Source of the DNA: Chloroflexota bacterium
GTDB lineage: Bacteria; Chloroflexota; Limnocylindria; Limnocylindrales; CSP1-4
NCBI GenBank assembly: GCA_013698385.1
Contig: JACCVB010000093.1
Location: 1-5,443, forward strand
Length of the DNA stretch: 5,443 bases
Direction: 5' to 3'
Shown here piece after piece: positions 1 to 5,443 of this stretch (positions within the stretch are counted from its first letter, which is position 1; each line of letters opens with the position of its first letter). Under the pieces are notes generated by a model. It searched no databases, was not told where the DNA came from, and saw nothing but the letters and a program-made list of their open reading frames with translations. The position numbers and the translations under genes are program-made.

Positions 1-337
1 GATGGTCACGATCTCCAACGGGCCGTACACGGGCGTCGCGATGATGGTCGCGCCAGATGCCCGGCTTGACGACGGCCTGTTCGACGTGACGGTCTTCCGC
101 GGCTTCTCCAAATGGGAGCTGATCCGCCATCTCGCCGGGATCGCATTCGCGCGGCGGCGGTACTCGCCGCACGTCTCGACCTATCGATCGAGCCGGGTGC
201 GCGCCACGAGCGCCCACCCGCTCCCCTGCCGGGCCGATTCACACGACCTCGGCACGACCCCGGTCGAGTTCGTGGTGCAGCCGCGGGCACTCCGGGTGGT
301 CGTGCCCGCGCCCCGCGCCCCGACCGAGGTCAGCTGA
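1..337 (+). CDS. Diacylglycerol/lipid kinase family protein, C-terminal part (5' end outside window)
   Basis: This is the C-terminal portion (about 111 residues visible) of a soluble lipid kinase of the DagK/YegS/DgkB family, which phosphorylates diacylglycerol or related lipids with ATP at the membrane surface. The visible part has the family's C-terminal signature: an N-G-P-Y-x-G segment (visible residues 6-11), then P-D-A-R-L-D-D-G-L-F-D-V (18-29), and near the end a G-T-T-P turn (84-87) followed by the closing beta strands (A-L-R-V-V-V-P). The ATP-binding N-terminal domain lies to the left of the window, so the ATG at base 2 is an internal Met and not the start. An oddity is that the usual D-G-E before the G-T-T-P turn reads D-S-H (79-81), so the glutamate implicated in catalysis in DgkB appears absent. 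The gene ends inside the 3' end of the convergent SIMPL gene. Family assignment is firm; substrate is unknown. Confidence 0.85.
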   Translation, partial: MVTISNGPYTGVAMMVAPDARLDDGLFDVTVFRGFSKWELIRHLAGIAFARRRYSPHVSTYRSSRVRATSAHPLPCRADSHDLGTTPVEFVVQPRALRVVVPAPRAPTEVS

Positions 338-1109
338 TCAGGTAGGCCACCGCGACCGTGACGACCACATCGCTCGTCCCGACCTGGACCGGCGTGGCCA
401 CGTCCTGGGCGATCGCCGCGGACCGCATGGCTCCGTAGTCGATGGGATATGGGGTGGGCGCCGCGGTCTCAGTCACCGAGGCGACGCCGACGATGGCGAC
501 CCCTGCGGCGGCCGCCAGTGCATCGCCCTTGGCCTTGGCCGCGGCCATCGCCTGGGTCCGGGCCTGCTGCTCGGCCGCAGCCGGATCGTCGACGCGGAAC
601 GACACGCCGTCGAGGGTCGTGGCCCCCGCGGCCAGCCCGTCGTCGACCGCATCACCGATCTTGTCCAGGTCGCGAACCGTCACGGCGATCGCATTCGCCA
701 GCGTGTAGCCGGTGATCCGGGGCGGCCTGGAGTCGTTCGTGTAGGCATAGTTCGGCTGGAGTGAGAGCGTCGTCGTCTGAAGGTCCTTGTCCGCGATGCC
801 GAGCTTCTTGAGCGCCTCGAGAACGCGGGTCATTCGCTCTGCGGCATCCGCGCGAGCGGCCTTGACGGTCGGCTTGCTGACCGCGACGCCAAGGCGCACG
901 TCCGCCACGTCCGGGCGGATGGCGACCCGGCCGACGCCGTTGACGGTGATCAGGTGCTCGGGCGTCACCGCGGGGTCGACGGCGAGCGCCGGGCGGGGCG
1001 CAAAGGCCGGACTGGCGATCGTCGCGACGACGAGGCCGGTCGCAAGGCCGGCGGCGAGCCATCGGGCGCGAGGCCCGGGGAGTCGGAGGGTGACGGTGAT
1101 CGATCGCAT
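330..1109 (-). CDS. Exported SIMPL-domain (DUF541) protein
   Basis: A complete 259-residue protein of the SIMPL/DUF541 family (related to E. coli YggE and the periplasmic oxidative-stress proteins). Its biochemical function is poorly defined. The N-terminus is an export signal: basic residues (R2, R9, R14, R16), a hydrophobic stretch at about 18-37, and a likely signal peptidase I site after A-L-A (41-43). The mature part starts with the typical I-T-V-N-G-V-G-R-V-A-I-R-P-D-V-A strand (54-69). It then has an Ala-rich helix (about 83-104, with G-I-A-D-K-D-L-Q-T at 104-112), the G-Y-T-L-A-N strand (134-139), and a second Ala-rich helix (about 176-203) leading to a short beta end. Length is normal for the family. 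The start is supported by a GGAG motif 6 bases upstream. It is on the same strand as the inositol operon but 79 bases downstream of it, and I see no functional link. Secreted or membrane-tethered location is inferred. Confidence 0.9.
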   Translation of the reverse strand: MRSITVTLRLPGPRARWLAAGLATGLVVATIASPAFAPRPALAVDPAVTPEHLITVNGVGRVAIRPDVADVRLGVAVSKPTVKAARADAAERMTRVLEALKKLGIADKDLQTTTLSLQPNYAYTNDSRPPRITGYTLANAIAVTVRDLDKIGDAVDDGLAAGATTLDGVSFRVDDPAAAEQQARTQAMAAAKAKGDALAAAAGVAIVGVASVTETAAPTPYPIDYGAMRSAAIAQDVATPVQVGTSDVVVTVAVAYLIS

Positions 1110-1115
1110 GGGAAG

Positions 1116-1119
1116 CTCC
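1116..1119 (-). promoter_or_regulatory. Ribosome binding site of the SIMPL gene
   Basis: The minus strand reads GGAG with a six-base spacer before the ATG at 1109-1107. This is the clearest Shine-Dalgarno sequence in the window and fixes the start of the SIMPL gene. The genes inside the inositol operon have much weaker sites and seem to rely on coupling. Confidence 0.7.
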
Positions 1120-1127
1120 AGGGTCGA

Positions 1128-1144
1128 GCGGTCCAGGTGACCGC
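1128..1144. other. Small GC-rich hairpin between the transaldolase and SIMPL genes
   Basis: A perfect inverted repeat with 6-base arms (GCGGTC and GACCGC) and a 5-base loop lies in the 79-base gap after the transaldolase stop and just upstream of the SIMPL ribosome binding site. It has no T-run on either side, so it is not a standard intrinsic terminator. It could slow transcription, protect the 3' end of the operon mRNA, or be chance in such GC-rich DNA. No convincing -10/-35 promoter is visible in the gap, so it is open whether the SIMPL gene is read from its own promoter or by readthrough from the inositol operon. Confidence 0.3.
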
Positions 1145-1188
1145 GCTGGCCCCGAGACGTCGACCCACCCGTCGCGGTTTCGCGTCGC

Positions 1189-2268
1189 TCACCGTCGAGA
1201 GTCGGGATCCGGCAGGAGGATGTCGTCGATCATCCGGACGAGATCCCAGTACGAGCCGATGAACCCGCGCAGCGTCCGCACCGTCGCGCCGTACGTGTCG
1301 AATTCGGCCGGAGTCAGTCCCTCGGGTTCGTAGGCTCGCCGGAAGTCCGGGATCCGCTCGCACAACTCTGCGACGTACCCGGCCGGGACCGGGTCGTCGA
1401 TCCGCGATCGGACCTCCACGGATGAGCCATTGAAGCGCTTCTGCCACTGGCTGGGCATGGTCAGCACGAGATCGCCCCCGATCAGCTCGCTCCAGTGCAG
1501 CTGGTGTCGGTAGGCCGCCGCCAACAGGCGCGTCCGATAGCCGCGCTCGCGATACATCGGCACGGCTCGCTTGATGACGGCCAGGCCGGCCCAGTTCGCG
1601 GCCGCGGGGTCGATCACGATGTCGTCACGTTCGCAGATCGCGCGCACCCAATCGTCCAGCCGGCCGATCATCAGCGTGCACACCGGGGCCATGGCCGACA
1701 CGTCGCGGCCGTCCGCTTCTCGACGATGCAGGCCCCGCTCCACGGCATCTGCCACCGCCAGGGCCTGGGGCAGCGTGAACGACACGGTGGCATTGATGGA
1801 CACGCCGCGTGCCGTGGCCTCCTCGATCGCGCGCAGACCGGCCGACGTGGCCGGGAACTTCACCTGCATGTTCGGTCCGAGCGTGTCGAACCGAAGACCC
1901 TGTTCCAGCATGCGGTCGGCATCAGCCCACCAGGTCGGGTTCGTCTGGATGGACAGGCGGCCCTTGCGACCGCCCTCGCGCCGGAAGATCGGCTCGAGCA
2001 GCCGCGCCGCACCCGTGGCCATCTCCTCGATGACCTGCCAGGTGACGTCGAGATCGGACCCGTTCGACCGCTCGTCGGCGATGGCCCGGACGCGTGGCGC
2101 CCAGACGTCCCATTCCTTCCTGATGACCTCGCCGACGATGGTCGGATTCGATGTCGCGCCCGTGCCGCCGTGCTCGATCGCGTATTCGAGTTCGCGCAGC
2201 GCGCAGGAGTCGCTCCAGAAGTCGGTCGCCGTCGTCTCGACCATCGTGCGCAGGGGGCTGTTCGTCAT
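1189..2268 (-). CDS. Transaldolase-family protein encoded in the inositol operon
   Basis: A 359-residue class I (Schiff-base) aldolase of the transaldolase family. Visible hallmarks, compared with E. coli TalB from memory: D20-S21 (TalB D17), the T-S-N-P-T motif at 39-43 (TalB T33/N35 region), V-K-F-P-A-T with the presumed Schiff-base lysine K137 (TalB K132), N159 and T161 (TalB N154/T156), I-G-R at 201-203 (phosphate-binding R181) and Y-R at 253-254 (R228). Differences are Q108 where TalB has catalytic E96, T198 for S176, M200 for F178 and A252 for S226. It is longer than TalB (about 317), mainly through a C-terminal extension after about residue 275. The ATG overlaps the iolB stop as ATGA, so it is very probably translated together with iolB. 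Family: confident. Role: inferred to act after IolB, perhaps cleaving 2-deoxy-5-keto-gluconate by transferring dihydroxyacetone to a sugar phosphate. Ordinary pentose-phosphate transaldolase activity is the alternative. Confidence 0.88.
   Translation of the reverse strand: MTNSPLRTMVETTATDFWSDSCALRELEYAIEHGGTGATSNPTIVGEVIRKEWDVWAPRVRAIADERSNGSDLDVTWQVIEEMATGAARLLEPIFRREGGRKGRLSIQTNPTWWADADRMLEQGLRFDTLGPNMQVKFPATSAGLRAIEEATARGVSINATVSFTLPQALAVADAVERGLHRREADGRDVSAMAPVCTLMIGRLDDWVRAICERDDIVIDPAAANWAGLAVIKRAVPMYRERGYRTRLLAAAYRHQLHWSELIGGDLVLTMPSQWQKRFNGSSVEVRSRIDDPVPAGYVAELCERIPDFRRAYEPEGLTPAEFDTYGATVRTLRGFIGSYWDLVRMIDDILLPDPDSRR
2265..2268 (-). promoter_or_regulatory. ATGA stop/start overlap, iolB to transaldolase
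   Basis: On the minus strand the transaldolase ATG (2268-2266) and the iolB TGA (2267-2265) share bases as ATGA. There is only a weak purine-rich stretch upstream (GGACGG). This is a standard sign of translational coupling and places the transaldolase in the same operon as iolB. Confidence 0.8.
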
Positions 2269-3083
2269 GATGCCGTCCAGTCCATCAGCCAGGCGTGGTC
2301 CGCGTCAAGCGTGAAGTTCCAGACGCGGGCCGGACCGGCCATCACGTTGAGGTACCAGCCGTCGTAGCCCGCCGGCATCCCGACCGGGTGGTAGCCGCGC
2401 GGCACGAGCACGAGATCATCCTCGCCCGGGGTCATCGCTTCGTCAAGCGAGCGGTCGGCGGTGTAGACCCGAGCGAAGGCGAATCCCGCGGGGCGGGCGA
2501 ACTTGTAGTGGTAGAGCTCCTCGAGGTAGGCCTCGTGCGGCGGATCCTCCGTGTCGTGCTTGTGCGGCGGATAGCTGGACCAGTTGCCACCCGGGGTGAA
2601 CACCTCGACCAGGATGAGCCGACCGGCTTCGGTCGCCGGTGGCAGCAGGTGATGGACCCGTCGTGCGGTCTGGCCACTCCCGCGCTCCTCGATCCGCATC
2701 GTGGCGGGGTCGATCGCACGAGTGACGCGGACGTCGCCGCCGGGCGCCGAGGCGATCGCGACCAGCGTGCCCGGGCCCGTCGCCCGGATCTCGAGGTCGC
2801 GCCCGGGCTCCGAGAGCACGACCGGCGGCGGCGGTCCATCGAACACGGACGCCCGACTCCCGAGCCCGGACCAGCGCTCGTGTCCGGCGCGTACGTCCGC
2901 CGATCCCTCCAGGACCACGACGCCGACCTCGTCGTCGTCGGCCGCGCGCCGGATCTCCTGGCCGTCGGCCAGGCGATGGACCGCGTAGGAGACGTAGCGC
3001 CAGCCGCCCTCCGCCCGGGTTATTCCCACGATCCGCCCATCGCCCGCCGGTTCGCCGGACCGGCGCACCAGCGAGGAGCTCAT
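2265..3083 (-). CDS. iolB: 5-deoxy-glucuronate isomerase
   Basis: A 272-residue cupin isomerase that converts 5-deoxy-D-glucuronate to 2-deoxy-5-keto-D-gluconate in the cytoplasmic myo-inositol degradation pathway. The protein begins with the family-typical S-S-L-V-R-x-S-G-E-P start and has two cupin-like halves. The C-terminal half carries the metal site: G-N-W-S-S-Y-P-P-H-K-H-D (166-177) with H174 and H176, E188/E189 before Y-H-Y, and H232 in P-R-G-Y-H-P-V (228-234). It is followed by the very conserved Y-L-N-V-M-A-G-P (244-251). The reading frame is open up to 3257, but family length, the N-terminal match and the position ten bases after the iolE stop favour the ATG at 3083. The ribosome binding site is weak (GGGTGG close to the ATG). 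All expected metal ligands are present. Confidence 0.95.
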   Translation of the reverse strand: MSSSLVRRSGEPAGDGRIVGITRAEGGWRYVSYAVHRLADGQEIRRAADDDEVGVVVLEGSADVRAGHERWSGLGSRASVFDGPPPPVVLSEPGRDLEIRATGPGTLVAIASAPGGDVRVTRAIDPATMRIEERGSGQTARRVHHLLPPATEAGRLILVEVFTPGGNWSSYPPHKHDTEDPPHEAYLEELYHYKFARPAGFAFARVYTADRSLDEAMTPGEDDLVLVPRGYHPVGMPAGYDGWYLNVMAGPARVWNFTLDADHAWLMDWTAS

Positions 3084-3093
3084 GGCCACCCGG

Positions 3094-4017
3094 TCACGCG
3101 CCGAACTGACGCAGGTATTCGCGATTGCGCCGCTGGGCTTCGACAAGCGATGCCGGTGTGTCCTTGGTCGTGAGCAACTGGTCCTGCTCCACGACGAGCC
3201 AGCCCCCGTAGCCGATCTCGCGAAGTGCCGCGATCGCCCCGCCGATTCCGGCGTCACCCTCGCCCAGGGGGCAGAAGACGCCGCGCGCGATGGCCGCCTC
3301 CACGCCGAGACCGTCCGCGGCCACGCCTCTCAGGACGGACGTGTCCGCGTCCTTGATGTGGATGTGCCGGATGACCGCCGCGTAGTCGCGGATCGCGCTG
3401 GCCGGGTCCGCGCCGCCATACCGAAAGTGACCGGTGTCGAGACACAGGCCCACGAGCGAGGTGTCCATCCGGTCCACGACCCGGGTGATCTCGTCGGCGG
3501 TCTCGATGTACGTGGCCGCGTGCGGGTGAAGCACGGGCTCGAAGTCTGCCTCGCGGCAGATCTCGGCGGCACGATGCAGGTTGGAGATGAGCGTGTCGAA
3601 CCGGCTCGCTGGCAGCCACGTCTCCGGGTGCTGCGCGATCCGTCCGGAGAATGCCCGCCGCTGCGCCTCGTCCACGCCATCGGACAGGATGGCGAACGGC
3701 CGCGCCCCGTCGCCGGTCGCTTCGTGGATCAGCTTCAGACTGGCCCGCAGCCACGCCTGGTCCTCCGCGACGTGCTCGGAGCGGCTGAATCGCTGCGGCA
3801 GGAACGAGCCGACCAGTTCAAGACCGCGGGCGGCGAGTCGTTCGTGGACCTGCCGACCGGTCCCGAGGAACCCGGGCGGACCGAGCTCCGTGCCGGCGTA
3901 GTCGAGCTCTGCCATCCAGTCCAACATCTGCTCGGGCTCGGGCATCCAGGCGTCCTCGACCGCGACCTCGTCCACCCCGAATGAACACGGCGCGGACGCG
4001 ACCCGCATCTGCGCCAT
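3094..4017 (-). CDS. iolE: Inosose dehydratase-like TIM-barrel protein
   Basis: A 307-residue protein of the sugar phosphate isomerase/epimerase (AP endonuclease 2 type) TIM-barrel family, most like IolE. IolE removes water from 2-keto-myo-inositol to give 3D-(3,5/4)-trihydroxycyclohexane-1,2-dione, the substrate of IolD. It shows an S-A-P-C-S-F-G-V start, T-E-L-G-P-P-G-F-L (43-51), H164/H166 after P-V-L, C-L-D-T-G-H (192-197, D194 and H197 as likely metal ligands), H-I-H-I-K-D (218-223), P-L-G-E-G (250-254) and the closing G-W-L-V-V-E-Q-D-Q with E277. The ATG at 4017 is chosen because it overlaps the iolD stop (TGATG); a second in-frame ATG at 4008 is possible. The frame is open up to 4116, but that extension lies inside iolD and does not look like family sequence. 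IolH, IolI or an epimerase of the same fold is a less likely alternative, given its place between iolD and iolB. Confidence 0.88.
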   Translation of the reverse strand: MAQMRVASAPCSFGVDEVAVEDAWMPEPEQMLDWMAELDYAGTELGPPGFLGTGRQVHERLAARGLELVGSFLPQRFSRSEHVAEDQAWLRASLKLIHEATGDGARPFAILSDGVDEAQRRAFSGRIAQHPETWLPASRFDTLISNLHRAAEICREADFEPVLHPHAATYIETADEITRVVDRMDTSLVGLCLDTGHFRYGGADPASAIRDYAAVIRHIHIKDADTSVLRGVAADGLGVEAAIARGVFCPLGEGDAGIGGAIAALREIGYGGWLVVEQDQLLTTKDTPASLVEAQRRNREYLRQFGA

Positions 4018-4019
4018 CA
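4015..4019 (-). promoter_or_regulatory. TGATG stop/start overlap, iolD to iolE
   Basis: The iolD stop TGA (4019-4017) shares one base with the iolE ATG (4017-4015). No Shine-Dalgarno sequence is obvious in the last codons of iolD, so iolE translation probably depends on ribosomes finishing iolD (termination-reinitiation). Confidence 0.7.
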
Positions 4020-5443
4020 GACGAAGTGCCGTTCGCGAGCCACGTTGGTCTCGTATCCGCGACGCGCCGCGCGAACGGCGTCCGAATCGGAGACCTCTGC
4101 GACCGGCACGTCCCACCAGGCGTCGTAGGCCGGGACCGCGACGCTCGAATCGACCTCGGCCACGACGACCACCGGACCCTCCACCGCGCGGGCGTCCCGA
4201 AGCGCCCGCTCGAACTCGGCCGGGCCCTGCGCCACGATCACGTGCGCGCCGAGACTCCGGGCGTTGGCCGCGAGATCAATCGGTAACGGCTCGCCGATCA
4301 GCCGGCCCGTCGCCGGGTCGCGCATCCGGAACGCGTTGAACGGATTGTGCCCACCACACGCGCCGGACAGGTTGGCGATGCACTGGAATCCGTGGTTGTC
4401 CAGCAGGACGACGGTGATCTTCTGCCCCTCCTGGACCGCCGTCGTGAGTTCGGACGACAGCATCAGGAACGAGCCATCCCCGACCATCACGTACACGTCT
4501 GCCTCCGGGTCGGCCAACTTGACCCCGAGCCCACCCGCAACCTCGTAACCCATCGTGGAGTACCCGTATTCCAGGTGATACCCGCCCGGAGTGGTCGTCC
4601 GCCACAGCTTGTGCAGGTCCCCGGGCAGCCCACCCGCCGCAGCGACCACGACGCCGCGCGGTCCGGCCGCCTCGTTGAGGAGGCGGATCGCTTCCGGCTG
4701 CGAGAGATGGGTCGGAGCAGCGAGGTGCAGGACGCGCTCGACCTCGTCATCCCAGTCTCGCCGGAGGCGATCCGTGGTCTCGCGTCGTTGGGGATCTACG
4801 CCCGCCCAGCCGCGGGCCGCCAGCGCCGCCTCCAGCTCCTCCAGGCCCACCCGGGCATCGGCGACGAGCGGGATGGCCGACGCCTTCGCCGCATCGAGTT
4901 CCGCCACGTTGAGCGCCACGAACCGGACGTCCGGGTCCTGCCAAGCCGTCCAGCTGGCGGTCGTGAAATCCGACAACCGCGAACCGACCACGAGGACCAG
5001 GTCCGCCTCGCGGGCCAGCTCGTTCGCAGCGAGGCCGCCAGTCACGCCCATCGGCCCGGCCTGCAGCGGGTGACCCCACGGCAGGGAACCCTTGCCGGCC
5101 TGGGTCTCCACGACGGGGACCCCGAACCGGCGTGCGAACCGGTCAAGGACATCGCTCGCCTCGCTGTAGAGCACGCCACCGCCGGCCACGATCAGGGGGC
5201 GCCGCGAGGCGGCGATCGCGTCGGCCGCCCGGTCCAGCAACGTGGCGTCCGGCCTGGCGCGGGGGACCGTCCAGGTCCGTGCCTCGAACAACGCCGTCGG
5301 GAATTCGAACGCCTCGGCCTGGACGTCCTGCGGCAGGGCGATCGTCACGGCACCGGTCTCCGCCGGCGAGGTCAGGACACGCATCGCCGCGGGCAGCGAC
5401 GCGATGAGTTGCTCCGGCCGCTCGATCCGGTCCCAGTACCGAC
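4017..5443 (-). CDS. iolD: Trihydroxycyclohexane-1,2-dione hydrolase, thiamine diphosphate dependent (5' end outside window)
   Basis: This is the C-terminal 474 or so residues of a thiamine diphosphate enzyme of the acetolactate synthase superfamily. It is best matched to IolD, which opens the ring of 3D-(3,5/4)-trihydroxycyclohexane-1,2-dione to 5-deoxy-glucuronate. The frame stays open to the right edge. The residues before the Met at 5384 read R-Y-W-D-R-I-E-R-P-E-Q-L, and after it comes P-A-E-T-G-A-V-T-I-A-L-P-Q-D-V-Q-A-E-A, both typical of IolD, so that Met is internal. Numbering from it, a central domain (about 47-190) is followed by the cofactor-binding domain with G-D-G-S-F at 302-306 and D-N-H-G at 329-332, the Mg/diphosphate motif with normal spacing. 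Missing from view are roughly 150 N-terminal residues, including the expected catalytic glutamate. It is the first gene of the operon within the window; iolC, iolG or transport genes may lie upstream. Confidence 0.93.
   Translation of the reverse strand, partial: RYWDRIERPEQLIASLPAAMRVLTSPAETGAVTIALPQDVQAEAFEFPTALFEARTWTVPRARPDATLLDRAADAIAASRRPLIVAGGGVLYSEASDVLDRFARRFGVPVVETQAGKGSLPWGHPLQAGPMGVTGGLAANELAREADLVLVVGSRLSDFTTASWTAWQDPDVRFVALNVAELDAAKASAIPLVADARVGLEELEAALAARGWAGVDPQRRETTDRLRRDWDDEVERVLHLAAPTHLSQPEAIRLLNEAAGPRGVVVAAAGGLPGDLHKLWRTTTPGGYHLEYGYSTMGYEVAGGLGVKLADPEADVYVMVGDGSFLMLSSELTTAVQEGQKITVVLLDNHGFQCIANLSGACGGHNPFNAFRMRDPATGRLIGEPLPIDLAANARSLGAHVIVAQGPAEFERALRDARAVEGPVVVVAEVDSSVAVPAYDAWWDVPVAEVSDSDAVRAARRGYETNVARERHFV

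Noticed and set aside
1170..1187. Second weak inverted repeat (CGCG-GTTT-CGCG core) at the transaldolase 3' end
   Set aside because: Only a 4-base core stem plus a mismatch and two pairs, and no T-run; easily chance at this base composition.
3084..3257. N-terminal extension of iolB to an upstream ATG at 3257
   Set aside because: It lies inside iolE coding sequence, is Ser/Arg-rich and unlike the IolB family; the ATG at 3083 gives a normal IolB N-terminus and length.
1495..3984. Three long plus-strand open frames in tandem (1495-2367, 2295-3173, 3082-3984), each about 290-300 codons
   Set aside because: They lie antisense to the transaldolase, iolB and iolE genes, which have clear family motifs. 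Their translations are Arg/Pro/His-rich with no recognisable domain, as expected of shadow frames in very GC-rich DNA.
4018..4116. N-terminal extension of iolE to an upstream ATG at 4116
   Set aside because: It overlaps the end of iolD and is Arg/Gly-rich; the ATG at 4017 directly overlaps the iolD stop and begins the family-like sequence.
5382..5384. ATG at 5384 as the start of iolD
   Set aside because: The frame stays open to the window edge and the 19 codons upstream match IolD sequence (R-Y-W-D-R-I and onward), so this Met is internal.

Overview
This is a GC-rich bacterial window that is almost entirely coding, with very short or overlapping gene junctions. The protein style (many Ala, Arg and Gly residues, GC-biased third positions, long antisense shadow frames) suggests a high-GC lineage such as Chloroflexota or Actinomycetota. 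The sequence alone does not settle which. I see no mobile element, CRISPR array, tRNA or rRNA.

Layout: (1) Bases 1-337, plus strand: the C-terminal end of a diacylglycerol/lipid kinase family (YegS/DgkB-like) gene that enters from the left edge. (2) Bases 330-1109, minus strand: a complete exported SIMPL-domain (DUF541) protein, whose stop overlaps the kinase gene tail to tail by 8 bases. (3) Bases 1110-1188: the only real non-coding gap (79 bases), with a good ribosome binding site for the SIMPL gene and one small GC-rich hairpin. (4) Bases 1189-5443, minus strand: a tightly packed myo-inositol catabolism operon, in transcription order iolD (5' end cut by the right edge), iolE, iolB, then a transaldolase-family gene.

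How the genes work together: in the standard pathway 2-keto-myo-inositol (inosose) is dehydrated by IolE, the resulting trihydroxycyclohexanedione is hydrolysed by IolD to 5-deoxy-glucuronate, and IolB isomerises this to 2-deoxy-5-keto-gluconate (DKG). Normally the kinase IolC and the aldolase IolJ then make DHAP and malonate semialdehyde. Here the gene directly after iolB, overlapping it by ATGA, is a transaldolase homologue. DKG is a six-carbon ketose acid with a fructose-like C3/C4 configuration and a free hydroxymethyl ketone end, so a transaldolase could in principle cleave it without phosphorylation. It would pass dihydroxyacetone to a sugar phosphate and release malonate semialdehyde, much as a transaldolase does in one sulfoglycolysis route. 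This is the most interesting hypothesis in the window. It is inference from gene position, chemistry and active-site residues, and I cannot tell whether it has been described before. No iolC, iolJ, iolG, transporter or regulator gene lies inside the window; they may lie beyond the right edge.
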